This document shows, in pieces, positions 1 to 9,807 of a DNA stretch of 64,000 bases (position 1 is its first letter; every line of letters starts with the position of its first letter). The DNA comes from Pseudomonadota bacterium (lineage in GTDB: Bacteria > Pseudomonadota > Gammaproteobacteria > Steroidobacterales > Steroidobacteraceae): positions 45,354 to 109,353 of the forward strand of contig JADJBE010000010.1 of assembly GCA_016703895.1 (NCBI GenBank). Reading direction: 5' to 3'. The position numbers and the translations under genes are program-made. Under the pieces are notes generated by a model. That model searched no databases. It had not been told where the DNA came from and worked only from the letters and a program-made list of their open reading frames with translations.

Positions 1-444
1 CCCACCAGGTTGCAAATGGATCGGGAACTTGGCGTAGTCAGGCGTGACGAATTGCGGATCACAGTGAATGCGCTCCGGGTGCGCGCACTCAGCCGCGTCG
101 AGTTCCGCCTCGTAGCGCGCCGCGTTTGCCAACAGGCTCGAACGAATTTTGTCCCAAGCGAGTTGCTGCTGACTACGCATAACGCGTTTCCAGGCGCCCG
201 ACAACGGCAAGGGCTCAGCCAAAGCACGCAGCTGGCGCAAGGGCAAGCGCGCACCATGGTCCGGCAGTTTGGCCGCATCGGCGCGCGCTACTAACTGCTG
301 CGACAGCCGTGGGAACATCTCCCCAATTGCGAAGTTGCGCACCGTCTCGTAGAAGGCCAGCTGACTCTCATCCTCGAGCGTCGGTGTGCGCGGCAAAACA
401 CCCTGCATGCAGCGGTCGATTGATCTTGAAACGGGAGTATTCAC
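1..444 (-). CDS. N-terminal part of an unrecognised enzyme, possibly a class I SAM-dependent methyltransferase
   Basis: An open frame of 148 codons runs off the left edge of the window. I place the start at GTG 442-444 because AGGA lies about 8 bases upstream; the gene begins 9 bp after the stop of the small gene at 453-773, so the two probably share a transcript. The visible part is helical and charged and ends at the edge with FPIHLQPGG. That kind of ending occurs before the methyltransferase fold in some predicted class I methyltransferases, but the SAM-binding motifs would lie outside the window. The assignment is therefore only a suggestion; the reading frame itself is well supported. 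Confidence 0.5.
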   Translation of the reverse strand, partial: MNTPVSRSIDRCMQGVLPRTPTLEDESQLAFYETVRNFAIGEMFPRLSQQLVARADAAKLPDHGARLPLRQLRALAEPLPLSGAWKRVMRSQQQLAWDKIRSSLLANAARYEAELDAAECAHPERIHCDPQFVTPDYAKFPIHLQPGG

Positions 445-452
445 TGTGAGTC

Positions 453-773
453 CTACTGAAGCTTGTTTAGCGCGCCGTACAAACGCTGCACGAAAGCAAT
501 TCGATCCGCGTCGCGACTCGGTTGCTCCGCCTCATTGAATCGGTGCAGCTCAATGGCATCGGCCGCGAGAACACCCTGTTCAACCAGAATAGCTTCGAGT
601 GTGCGGCGTCGATCCCGTTCCGCATATAACTCGGCGCCGAGCGACAGCGCCACGTCCACGAGGCGATCCATCAGTGGATGCGGCAGAAATGCCGGCTCAT
701 CCCTATCGGGAGGCATGTCGATCGGGCTTTTTGGAACCACACCGTCCACGTCCTGCTGCATCGTTGTTCCCAT
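453..773 (-). CDS. Small hypothetical protein (106 aa)
   Basis: I do not recognise this family. The product is short, acidic and predicted soluble, with no signal peptide or membrane segment. A helical stretch runs through MDRLVDVALSLGAELYAERD, followed by RRRTLEAILVEQGVL. The ATG at 771-773 is preferred over an upstream GTG at 794 because GGAGG lies 8-9 bases before it. It sits between a GPH-family transporter and the partial gene at the left edge, all on the minus strand, so it may be an accessory factor of the same operon. Its function is unknown. Confidence 0.5.
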   Translation of the reverse strand: MGTTMQQDVDGVVPKSPIDMPPDRDEPAFLPHPLMDRLVDVALSLGAELYAERDRRRTLEAILVEQGVLAADAIELHRFNEAEQPSRDADRIAFVQRLYGALNKLQ

Positions 774-826
774 CTGTTGTCCCTCCACGCCCACGGCGTT
801 CGTTCCCGATAAGCTGTCGCCAGGCC

Positions 827-2163
827 CTACCGTTCGACCCGCACTGCGCGCGATGCTTCAAGCGCGCGCTGATCGAGGCGGTAAAAAGACAGTATCGCGA
901 CTGCCACGACCGCCATCGCGGCTGGCACATAAGCAATACCCAGCAACACGGCTTGCCGCACCCCCGGTGTGACCTCGCTCGGTGGGCTGCTGGGATCAAA
1001 TCCTGCCACGGAAAGCGCTCCACCCAGAATCAACGGACCAATCGACATCGCGAGCTTTTCCACGAAACTATACAGCGCCGAATACATCCCCTCGCGCCGC
1101 ATGCCGGTGCGATGCCAGTCCACTTCCATTGCATCCGTCAACATCGACATGGCAAACATCACGTTGCCAGCGAAAGCGATGCCCAGAAAGAACCCGCGCA
1201 GCAACACCATCCAGGTGGGATCTCCAGGTTGCGCAAACATCCAGGACAAGGCGGCCAAGCCGGTGATCCCGGCTGACAACGCGTAGCCCACCTTTTTCCC
1301 CAAGTGGCGGCCGACCCATAGCAGCACGGGTGTACTAACAAATACAGCCACAGTCGTGGCCAGACCAAAGACCGGCAAGATTGTCAGCGGTACATCGATC
1401 ACGCGCGCAAAAAGAAGATTAAACCACCAGTAGCAGCGCTGATGCCAATGAGCTGCGCCAACTTTACGGCGATGATGAGCTGAAATGCGCGGTTGTCCAA
1501 AAACGCGCGAACCTGCTCGCCAAACGATAAGCTGTTAGGACTCTGGGCAACGACCGGCGCTTTTGCCGTACCGGTGAAGGCGATCATCATTGAGACAAAG
1601 ATCAGCGCCGCGCCGATCCAGGCTACCAGAGAATAGCCCGCTCGATCCTTGCCCACCGTTTCGAGAAAGACGCCCGCCAAAAACTGCACTGCAAGACCAC
1701 CCAGCGCGGCGCTGACGACACGATAACCATGAATGACCGATCGCTCGTGGTAGTCCTGCGTCATCTCGGCTGGCATGGCCATATACGGCACGTTGAACAT
1801 CGAGTAGCCGGTCGTGAAAATCAGCAGCGAGACCATCACCCAGGTTGTCATCCATACGCCAGTCTCCTGGATTGGCACGTTGAAAACCAACGCGAAGGAG
1901 AACGCCGAGACGAACGCGCCGCCAAGCAAGTACGGCCGTCGTCGGCCCAGCGAGGATTTGGTGCGATCACTCAACCAGCCGGACAGCGGGTCCGTGACCG
2001 CGTCATAAATTCGCGAGGCAAAGATCAGAAATCCGGCCAACGCCGGGTCCATGCGTAGTACGACCGTGAAGTAAAACAGCGCCAGCGCGGACACGCCGTT
2101 CATGAGGATTGCGACGCCAAACGCCCCACTGGCCCATTGGATCTTGAGAGCTCGCGTCAGCAT
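827..2163 (-). CDS. GPH-type (MFS_2) cation symporter, frame broken near 1400-1410
   Basis: This is a 12-helix inner-membrane transporter of the glycoside-pentoside-hexuronide/cation symporter type. The N-terminal half (2163 to about 1405) contains the family loop DAVTDPLSGWLSDRTKSSLG followed by RRRP. The C-terminal half, in another frame (1402 to 827), starts VIDVPLTILPVFGLATT and contains GMRREGMYSALYSFVEKLA. Together they give about 445 residues, the normal family length. The span is one base short of a multiple of three, and the break lies in CGCGCG beside a TTTTT run, so one missing base explains it. AGGA lies 5 bases before the ATG. The substrate is not predictable; the neighbours suggest uptake of a catabolic substrate. 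Confidence 0.8.
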
Positions 2164-2413
2164 TCAATCCTCAAAATGACACCCCACATCGGCTCGCGGC
2201 ACCGCCTGGCGTGGCACCGCCGACGGATACTGCACCACTCATGATTGACATGCACGTCGGCCGACCTCCAATACCGAGTAAGTTGTCCGCCATCAGTTTG
2301 ACGCATGGCACGCCGACCTGTGGTCGCATCAGTGGCAGCATAGAGCAATTGGAGCTGTAGAATGCCAGCTGGTTCGCGGCCGTCGCCGCCCTTGTATAGA
2401 CCAGGAGTCGCAG

Positions 2414-3899
2414 ATGATTTCAGCTGCCACACAACAGTTCCTCGACCGCAAGCACGGGCTTTGGATCGACGGCAAAGAGACTAACGACTACGGCGGGGGC
2501 GAGCTCGACGTCATCGACCCAGCCACCGAGAAAGTGATTTCCAGGGTCGGCCTTGGAGATGCAAAAGACATCGACAAAGCCGTCGCGGCGGCGCGCCGTG
2601 CACTCACAGGCCCGTGGTCAAAGATGACGGCAGACGAACGGACGCAAGTCTTGCTGCGCTTCGCCGGGCTGTTTGAGAAGCATCATCAGATGATCACGGA
2701 GCTCGCGGTGCTCGACAACGGCATGCCGATCATGATTGGCGAGAGCTGCGCGCCTTTTGCGGCGCAGTTCCTGCGCTACTACGCCGGCTGGACCAGCAAA
2801 ATAATGGGTAACACCATGCCCTCCGCCGGCGCGGGCAAACGACCAGACCAGTTATTTGCCTACACCGCGCGGGAACCTATTGGTGTCGTCGGCGCCATCA
2901 CCCCATGGAACTACCCGTTTGGCATGGAGATGCTGAAAATTGCGCCGGTACTCGCGACCGGCTGCACGTTGGTTCTCAAGCAGGCCGAGATAGCGCCACT
3001 GGCATCGCTGCTGATGGCGGAGCTGGCACTCGAGGCCGGCGTGCCGCCAGGCGTTTTTAATGTGGTGACCGGACTCGGCGAGGTGGCGGGCGTGGCGTTG
3101 GCGTCACACGAGGACGTCAACAAGATCGCCTTCACAGGCTCGACCGAGGTGGGCAAGATCATCGTTCGAGCGGCGATCGGTAACCTCAAAGAAGGTGTCG
3201 TTGGAACTAGGCGGGAAGTCGCCGGTGGTCGTGTTTCCAGACGCCGATCTCGCTACGGCAATACCGGGCGTCGCCATGAGCACCTTCCTGTTGCAAGGGC
3301 AGAATTGCGTCTGCGGTAGTCGTGTATTTGTCCATCGCGACATCGCCGACGAGTTTGCGGCCGGCGTTGCGGCCTTCGCCAAGCAGCTGCCTGTGGGCAA
3401 CGGTATGGATCGTGGCAACATGATCGGCCCGGTGATCAGTGGCGAGCAACGTGGGCGGATCGAGGGCTTCTTTGTATCCGCGCAGAAAGAAGGCGCCAAA
3501 CTGCTGGCGGGCGGCGAACGGGCGGGAAAACAAGGCTATTTTGTCGCGCCCACCGTCTATTCAGACTGTCGGCCCGAGATGCGTGTCGTACGCGAGGAAG
3601 TCTTTGGCCCGGTCATGTCCATTCAGACTTTCGAAGGCGACGATCTCGAGGCGTTGGCCAAGCGCGCTAACGACACAACCTACGGGTTGTCGGGTAGTGT
3701 CTGGACTCGGGACCTTGCCACAGCGCATCGGATGGTTAGGCTGATCGACTCGGGGCAGCTCGGTGTGAACTGCCATGCCGCCATGGATCCAACCATGCCG
3801 TTTGGCGGTTTCAAGCAGTCAGGCTGGGGGCGTGAGTTCGCCGCAGACGCGCTTGATCTGTATCTGAAAACCAAGGCGGTGACGATCACTTGGCCGTAG
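2414..3899 (+). CDS. NAD(P)-dependent aldehyde dehydrogenase, frame broken near 3188-3194
   Basis: The enzyme oxidises an aldehyde to an acid in the cytoplasm. Family landmarks are present: the TPWNYPFGM substrate/cofactor loop, FTGSTEVGK, the general-base motif ELGGKSP, the catalytic cysteine in GQNCVCGSR, EEVFGPV and PFGGFKQSG near the end. The protein is about 495 residues, typical for the family. The frame changes after NLK: reading AAG AAG GTG restores NLKKVSLELGG, so one extra A in the AAA run at about 3188-3190 explains the break, and the span is 3n+1. AGGAG lies 9 bases before the ATG. It is divergent from the GPH transporter, and a flavin hydroxylase gene follows it. The substrate is not defined. 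Confidence 0.85.
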
Positions 3900-3936
3900 T
3901 GAGTCTGTTACACGCACTGACGGAACGGCGTCGGCC

Positions 3937-5094
3937 TTGAAACCCGGTAGCGCGCTAGTTGTCGGCGCCGGGATCGGTGGGCTCGCAACGGCTGTGGGAC
4001 TGCAGCGTCTGGGATGGCGCGTGCGCGTCATCGAGCAAGCCAACGAACTCACAGAAATCGGCGCCGGGCTCACCCTGAGCCCGAACGCGAACCGTGCGCT
4101 GAGTTGGCTGGGCGTTGCGGAGCAGCTCGCACCCCACCTGTCGATACCACCCTATCAGATAGCCGAAGACACAGTCACCGGTGAGGAAAAATCACGCCTG
4201 GTGCGCGGGCCAACGGCGATTGCCCAATACGGCGCGCCCTATGCATTCGTGCATCGCGCTGATCTGCACGCGGTGCTGGCACGCGCGGTTGCGGCACATG
4301 ACCCGCAGGTTTTTTTGTTAGGTCGAACCTGCCGCAGCGCTTCGTCCGAAGAGCAAGCCGCGGTGATCGAACTCGACGACGGCCAACGTCTGCGGGCAAA
4401 TCTGGTCATCGGCGCGGACGGCGTACGCTCGGCGGTACGCGCAAGCCTGTTGGGCGAAATGCCGGCTCGCTATACCGGCTTCGTTGCCTGGCGCAGGTTG
4501 TTACCGCTCGAGGCGGTGGTGCGCGACGCGCTACCCGCGGGCTCCGCGGTCACGTGGGGGGTCGGCAAGCTGTTCGTGCGCTATCGTCTCGAACCCCGCC
4601 GACAACTGAATATCGTGTCGTTCGCAAAACAGGCTGACTGGGCTGGTGAGAGCTGGACGATCCCGGCCGACCCCGAGGTCCCCGCCAAGCTGTTTGCCGA
4701 TTGGCATCCGGCGCTTTCGGCACTGTGGCGTACACCGGCACGCGAGCCCTGTTTTCAATGGGGCTTGCTTGACCGCGAGCCGATTGCGCAGTACGACTAT
4801 GGCAACATTGCGTTGCTGGGCGACGCGGCGCACCCGATGCTGCCCTTCCTCGGTCAGGGCGCTGCGCTGGCGCTCGAAGATGCGGTCATACTGGCCCGCA
4901 CGCTGGAGTCGGGCGACGATCTGCATGACAGTCTGCGGCGATACAGCCTGGCACGGCAACCGCGGGGCGCGGCGGCGCAACTCGAATCGCGCGCTGCAGG
5001 CGCCCGATTGCACGGCGAAGGTGGCGATCCACGCCTCGTCAACGAGGAAACGCTCGACTACTTTCGCTACGATGCCGCCGCGGTGGAAATATGA
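3937..5094 (+). CDS. FAD-dependent aromatic hydroxylase (salicylate hydroxylase-like)
   Basis: A 385-residue flavoprotein monooxygenase of the group A aromatic hydroxylase type, which uses NAD(P)H and O2 to hydroxylate a phenolic ring. The N-terminal dinucleotide motif GAGIGGLATAVGL, the mid-protein motif LVIGADGVRSAVR and the C-terminal FAD-ribose motif LLGDAAHPMLPFLGQGAA are all intact. The likely start is TTG at 3937, 37 bp after the aldehyde dehydrogenase stop; no ATG precedes the FAD motif. Co-direction with the dehydrogenase suggests a shared pathway. A related but different partial gene ends the window (63533-64000). The substrate is unknown. Confidence 0.85.
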   Translation: MKPGSALVVGAGIGGLATAVGLQRLGWRVRVIEQANELTEIGAGLTLSPNANRALSWLGVAEQLAPHLSIPPYQIAEDTVTGEEKSRLVRGPTAIAQYGAPYAFVHRADLHAVLARAVAAHDPQVFLLGRTCRSASSEEQAAVIELDDGQRLRANLVIGADGVRSAVRASLLGEMPARYTGFVAWRRLLPLEAVVRDALPAGSAVTWGVGKLFVRYRLEPRRQLNIVSFAKQADWAGESWTIPADPEVPAKLFADWHPALSALWRTPAREPCFQWGLLDREPIAQYDYGNIALLGDAAHPMLPFLGQGAALALEDAVILARTLESGDDLHDSLRRYSLARQPRGAAAQLESRAAGARLHGEGGDPRLVNEETLDYFRYDAAAVEI

Positions 5095-5197
5095 CCGACA
5101 CATGGCATTGCACCTGTGCAGTTGCAGCAAGCTGTCCTTAGAATAGACACCCCGCCAGCTTTTGGCGCCCGGAGTGCCCCGCACTCGTGAATCGCAA

Positions 5198-6493
5198 GTG
5201 AATCAGCTGTCGCTAGGCTTTCTGCTCAGTCTACTCGCCGTGTGCCTCGCACTGTCGGCATTTTTCTCCGGCACCGAAACGGCCTTGATGGCCATCAACC
5301 GTTACCGGCTTCGCACCTTGGCCCAACAGGGCAATCGGCGCGCCATCATCGCCGAGAAGCTATTGTCGCGACCGGACCGCTTGATCGGGCTGATACTGCT
5401 CGGTAACAACCTGGTCAACAATATCGCTGCAACGTTGGTGGCGGTCATCGTGCTCAAGATCGCGAATGACCAGTGGCTCGCATTTGGCGCCGGTGTACTC
5501 ACGTTTGTGATGCTGATCTTCTGCGAAGTGGGCCCCAAGACGATCGGCGCACTATACCCGCGACCGGTCGCCTTGGTTGCAGCGCCAATCTACAACGTGC
5601 TGGCGACAGCCGCCTATCCGTTTGTGTGGGTGATCAATCGACTAACCAATGCCGCCATACGGCTGGTGGGCGTCAAGACCGACCAGCAAACGCAACAAAC
5701 CGCACTGTCACAAGATGAGCTGCGCACCGTGGTTGCCGAAGCGGGCGTCATGATCCCGCAGCGCCACCAACAGATGTTGATGGCGATCCTTGATCTCGAA
5801 CGCGTCACAGTCGACGACATCATGATTCCGCGCAATGAGGTGGTCGCGATCGATATCAATGATGACTGGGGCGAAATCCTCGACAAACTGCGGGACACCC
5901 AGCACACACGCCTACCGGTTTACGAAAACGAGTTCGAGAACCTGATCGGCGTGCTGCACATGAAGCGCGTGGCGAACGAACTTGTGCGTGGGAAATTGAC
6001 GCGTGAATCACTGCGCGAAGTCGCCAGTCAGCGTGGCGCGTTGTTCGTACCAGAGGGCACGCCACTCAACACCCAACTCTTGAACTTTCAGCGTGACCGA
6101 CGCCGGTTTGGCTTTGTCGTAGACGAATACGGCGACGTCCAAGGACTGATCACGCTGGAAGATCTGCTCGAGGAGATCGTCGGTGAGTTCACGACTGACC
6201 CTGGCGGCGCGGCCCACAAGGACGTCCATCGGGAGGCGGCGGGAGTCCATATCGTCAACGGTGCGGCCAATATCCGCTCGCTCAATCGAGCGCTCGGCTG
6301 GACGTTACCGACCGATGGGCCCAAGACACTCAACGGTCTGTTGTTAGAGCAACTGGAAACGATACCGGATGCCGGCATCGTCATTCAGGTCGGCGACCAG
6401 ATTTTTGAAGTCTTGCAGATTGCCGACAACACGATTCGCACCGTACGCATAACGAATGCGGCATCAACCCCGTCGGAATCGGACGGCGGCTAA
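5198..6493 (+). CDS. CNNM/CorC-family membrane protein with CBS pair (HlyC/CorC type)
   Basis: A 431-residue inner-membrane protein with a CNNM transmembrane domain (about residues 1-190, including FFSGTETALMAINRYRL), a CBS pair (about 205-330, with IPRNEVVAIDI and FVVDEYGDVQGLITLEDLLE) and a CorC_HlyC domain at the C-terminus. Family members are linked to Mg2+ or Co2+ export or homeostasis. I chose GTG at 5198 because VNQLSLGFLLSLLAV fits the first membrane helix; in-frame TTG and GTG codons further upstream are possible. It appears monocistronic between the hydroxylase gene and a convergent small gene. Confidence 0.85.
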   Translation: MNQLSLGFLLSLLAVCLALSAFFSGTETALMAINRYRLRTLAQQGNRRAIIAEKLLSRPDRLIGLILLGNNLVNNIAATLVAVIVLKIANDQWLAFGAGVLTFVMLIFCEVGPKTIGALYPRPVALVAAPIYNVLATAAYPFVWVINRLTNAAIRLVGVKTDQQTQQTALSQDELRTVVAEAGVMIPQRHQQMLMAILDLERVTVDDIMIPRNEVVAIDINDDWGEILDKLRDTQHTRLPVYENEFENLIGVLHMKRVANELVRGKLTRESLREVASQRGALFVPEGTPLNTQLLNFQRDRRRFGFVVDEYGDVQGLITLEDLLEEIVGEFTTDPGGAAHKDVHREAAGVHIVNGAANIRSLNRALGWTLPTDGPKTLNGLLLEQLETIPDAGIVIQVGDQIFEVLQIADNTIRTVRITNAASTPSESDGG

Positions 6494-6540
6494 TCACTCG
6501 AAGGTGCCGCAGCGGCTGACCACTGCGGCACCTGACCTCG

Positions 6541-6864
6541 TTAGCGGCTCTGCCGGTCGTGCTTCTGGCGCGCGATACGGCGACTCTGCTGGCTGGCTTC
6601 GTGTTGCAACCTGGCACGCTCGCGCGTTGTTACCTCGCCGTCAGACTTGGCGCGAGCCTCCAAACGACGCAAATTGGCCTGGCCACGTACCAAGCGCCGC
6701 GTTTCCGGCCGAGTGAGCTCGCCGGACCGAACGCCCGCCGCAATCCGCTGCGCCTGGTTGTGCTCGCGCTGGTCGAGTACTGGCGTATCAGCACTCGCCG
6801 GTAGGACGAACACCACACTGGCAAGAGCCGCCGTAGCGGCCAATAGAAGAGCTTTGTTGAACAT
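6541..6864 (-). CDS. Small exported protein of unknown function (107 aa)
   Basis: The start at 6862-6864 is supported by AAAGGAG 6 bases upstream. The N-terminus is a clear signal peptide (MFNKALLLAATAALASVVFV, then cleavage near ASAD), so the mature product of about 80 residues is probably periplasmic. The mature part is highly charged and helical (QREHNQAQRIAAGVRSGELT, then repeated Arg/Glu-rich segments), suggesting a helical hairpin that could bind an acidic partner. No enzymatic motif is visible. It converges on the CorC-type gene and has about 140 bp of upstream DNA before a structured repeat element. Confidence 0.7.
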   Translation of the reverse strand: MFNKALLLAATAALASVVFVLPASADTPVLDQREHNQAQRIAAGVRSGELTRPETRRLVRGQANLRRLEARAKSDGEVTTRERARLQHEASQQSRRIARQKHDRQSR

Positions 6865-7007
6865 ATGACACTCCTTTAGGTCGGGGATACTCGAAAAACC
6901 GTATCCGATAGACCGCTTAACGCGCAGACGTCGCGACGGTTGACCTAGGAGCGATTGCAACGTTGCCAGCGGCGGCCGCATAACTGCGACGACGTGAGTA
7001 TTGGTGT

Positions 7008-7184
7008 CATGCAGCTGAGGCTCGCGGCACGCGTGTTGAGGGCGCCGCAGAGTGAGCAGGGAGCGCTCCTGTGCCGTTAACAGTCTAACTGCACCGCCGG
7101 GGAAAGATGCGCGCCCTGCTCAATCTAAGGTCTCGCCGCGCAGCGGCGCGCCCGATCACGTGTGCCGCGAGCCTCGGCTGCATG
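7008..7184 (-). repeat. Nested-palindrome 3'-end element, copy 1 (after the LysR gene)
   Basis: Outer arms 7008-7035 and 7157-7184 are complementary over 28 bp with two mismatches. On the minus strand, between the arms, come a small hairpin (CGCCGC-TGC-GCGGCG), a second stem with GCAGGGC and its complement, the conserved core pieces GCGCATCTTTCC and CAGGAGCG, and the conserved tail CTGCGGCGCCCTCAACA. The element begins 10 bases after the LysR stop codon and is read in the LysR direction. Its arm sequence differs from the other three copies, but the core is shared. Confidence 0.85.
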
Positions 7185-7194
7185 TCATGAACAA

Positions 7195-8118
7195 TCACGT
7201 CTTAACACCCGTCTGCGCCCGCACCTGCGCCGCACACACCGCTCGCACTTCGGCCAAAAACAATTGCACGGCTTGCCGCTCCACGCCACCCGACCGGTAG
7301 ATCAGACCCGCTTTACGCGTCACCGATCCATCACTGAGTGGCAAGCGGCGCACGGTGCGAGCTGCAAACTCACGTGCCAGCAGATGCTCCGGCATGGCAG
7401 TAATGAACTGTCCGGACGTCAACAACGACATCATCAATCCTAACGAGTTGGTGCGCACCACGGCACGGGGCACTGGTAACCCGTCCCGGGCAAAGAACTG
7501 CTCGAGAAAATCCTTCGCATGCGGCTGATCGGCCACAACCCAGCGCTGCTCGACCAAGTCGGTCTTGCCAATATTCCGGCGTTTGAAAAGCGGATGACCA
7601 TCCCCAACCACAATAGACGAAACAACCGAGTACAGCGTCTCGACCGTCACCTCAGCAGGCATCGCCACCGCCGGAAAGTTTGAAAACATCAGATCGAGAC
7701 GGCCGTCGATCAGCTCGCGCACCAGCTCTTCGAAAAACCCCTGTGAAATGACCATCGACACGCCAGGTTGTTTGGCGGACAGCTCAAGTGCCACCGAATC
7801 AACGATATGCGAGGCGAACATCGCGGCGATGCCGACTTGCACCGTACCACTCAAACCACGCTGAAACGCGCGTACGTCGGTTGTGAGGCGGGCACAATCG
7901 TTGAGCACCATTTTGGCGTGATGGTACAGCGCCACACCGGCCTCAGTCGGTACGACGCCGCGCGGCTTTCGCTCCAGCAGCTCAACACCGAGCGTCTCCT
8001 AGAGATTCTTGATGCTGCGCGTGAGCGCGGGCTGGCTGATCGCCACGCGATCTGCTGCTCGGGACACATTCCCCTTGTCGACGACGGCAACGAAATGCCG
8101 TAACTGCCGTAATTCCAT
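7195..8118 (-). pseudogene. LysR-family regulator interrupted by an in-frame TAG
   Basis: Divergent from the GMC oxidoreductase operon at 8200, which it probably controls. The N-terminal helix-turn-helix reads MELRQLRHFVAVVDKGNVSR and continues AADRVAISQPALTRSIKNL; the frame then meets TAG at 7999-8001 and resumes without a shift as ETLGVELLERKPRGVVPTEA. The ligand-binding half (7935 to 7195) is complete. Family members carry Glu at this position, so GAG to TAG by one substitution explains the stop. The total length of 307 codons is normal. As read, only the DNA-binding wing is made; internal GTG restart at 7935 would give a domain without DNA binding. Confidence 0.8.
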
Positions 8119-8199
8119 ATGACCCCATGCGGTTGCTGCATGGATTGTGCCTGTGAAAACATTGGCTCGCACGGCTTGCGGCAGCGACACTGCAATTAG

Positions 8200-9807
8200 A
8201 TGCATGACGACGGAGCAATCTGGGACTACATCATCGTGGGCGCCGGCTCTGCTGGTTGCGTTCTGGCGAATCGACTGTCGGCCGACAAAAACGTCCGAGT
8301 CCTGTTGCTGGAAGCTGGCGGCAGCGACCGCTCGCCGTACATCCAGATCCCCGCAGCGCTGATCAAGGCCGTCGGCAATCCGCAGTTTGACTGGTGCCAC
8401 ACCGCCGAGCCCGACGGGTCACGCTTCGACAAAGTGGACCTGTGGCCCGCCGGCAAGACACTCGGGGGCTCGAGCTCGATCAACGGTATGTTGTTCGTCC
8501 GCGGTGCGCGGACGGATTTCGATGGCTGGGCGGCGCTCGGCAACAACGGTTGGAGTTACGATGATGTCCTGCCCCACTTCAAGAGTCTGGAACGCTCCGA
8601 GGTGGGTGATCCGGCGATGCGCGGCAAAGCCGGACCGCTACACGTGTCACGCCTTCGCACCACTCACCCGCTGGCGGCCGTGTTCATGAGGGCCGCAGCC
8701 GAATGCGGCCTAGCCCACAATCCTGACTACAACGGCATTGATCAAGCTGGCGCCTCGCCCCCCCAAGTGACCCAGTTGCGTGGTCGGCGCATGAGCAGCG
8801 CGCGCGCATTCCTGGATCCCGTGCGATCGCGCAGCAATCTGCACATCACAACTCATGCGCAAGTTACCAAACTTGTGCTCGAGCAGGGCCGATGTGTGGG
8901 TGTTGAGGTGAACAGTGGTGGCCGTGCTATACGACACAAAGTGAGACGCGAAGTGTTGTTAGCGGCTGGCACGCTAGGTTCACCGAAGATTCTCATGCTC
9001 TCGGGCATTGGCCCGGGTCGCGATCTGCAAGCCCACGGCATCACCACGTTGCTTGATAGCGCTGAAGTGGGCGCCAACCTGCGTGAGCATGCAAACTCGT
9101 TGGTTTGCGCCGACGTGAACGTGCCGACCTATAACGCCGAGATGGCGAGCTATCGACTCGCGCTGCACTTGGCCAACTGGCTGGTGTTCCGGCGCGGCCC
9201 AGCCACCAGCCCCTACCCGCACGGCGTAGCATTTGTCCGCTCGCGCCCCGAGGAGCCGCAGCTGGATTTGCAACTGTTGTTTGGGCCGTTCGCATTTGGG
9301 TTCGATGAGCGTGGCATAGTGCCCTACGCCAAGCCGGCCGTGTCGCTCGTGATCAACGCTTGTCGCCCGAACGCCAAAGGTCGCGTGCGCTTGCGCTCCG
9401 CCGACCCGGCAGCCGCACCTGTCATTGAGCACCGTATGTTCACCGATAGCGAAGATCTGCGCCGCCAAGTTGCCGGCGGCCGATTGGCACGCCAGATGCT
9501 GCAATCAGCTGCCTTCCGACCGTATCTGCTACGCGAGTTTCTACCTGGCAACGGCGTCGAGACAGACGCCGACTGGGAACAAGCCATACGCCGCACCAGC
9601 TTTCTCGGCTACCATCCGATCGGTACGTGCCGCATGGGCGTCGACGACCAGGCGGTGGTGACCCCTGAACTCATTGTTCGCGGCGTCGCGGGCCTGCGTG
9701 TCGTGGACGCATCTATCATGCCGACGCATATCGCCGCCAATACCAATGCCGCCACCATGATGATTGCGGAAAAGGCAGCTGCCATGATTCGAAGAGATGC
9801 GCAATGA
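8200..9807 (+). CDS. GMC-family FAD oxidoreductase (choline/alcohol dehydrogenase-like)
   Basis: A 535-residue flavoenzyme that oxidises an alcohol, probably in the cytoplasm. The FAD-binding motif YIIVGAGSAGCVLANRLS is at residues 10-27, the GMC signature PAGKTLGGSSSINGMLFVRG at about 85-104, AAGTLGSPKILMLSGIGPG at about 255, and the catalytic histidine region YHPIGTCRMG at about 470, followed by NTNAATMMIAEKAA. It is the first gene of a three-gene operon: the next start overlaps its stop by 4 bp. It is divergent from the LysR gene, which suggests substrate-induced control. The physiological alcohol is not identifiable. Confidence 0.9.
   Translation: MHDDGAIWDYIIVGAGSAGCVLANRLSADKNVRVLLLEAGGSDRSPYIQIPAALIKAVGNPQFDWCHTAEPDGSRFDKVDLWPAGKTLGGSSSINGMLFVRGARTDFDGWAALGNNGWSYDDVLPHFKSLERSEVGDPAMRGKAGPLHVSRLRTTHPLAAVFMRAAAECGLAHNPDYNGIDQAGASPPQVTQLRGRRMSSARAFLDPVRSRSNLHITTHAQVTKLVLEQGRCVGVEVNSGGRAIRHKVRREVLLAAGTLGSPKILMLSGIGPGRDLQAHGITTLLDSAEVGANLREHANSLVCADVNVPTYNAEMASYRLALHLANWLVFRRGPATSPYPHGVAFVRSRPEEPQLDLQLLFGPFAFGFDERGIVPYAKPAVSLVINACRPNAKGRVRLRSADPAAAPVIEHRMFTDSEDLRRQVAGGRLARQMLQSAAFRPYLLREFLPGNGVETDADWEQAIRRTSFLGYHPIGTCRMGVDDQAVVTPELIVRGVAGLRVVDASIMPTHIAANTNAATMMIAEKAAAMIRRDAQ

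Noticed and set aside
463..1276. Plus-strand open frames opposite the left-edge transporter and small gene
   Set aside because: Ser/Arg-rich translations with no family signal lie opposite a clear GPH transporter; they are shadow frames.
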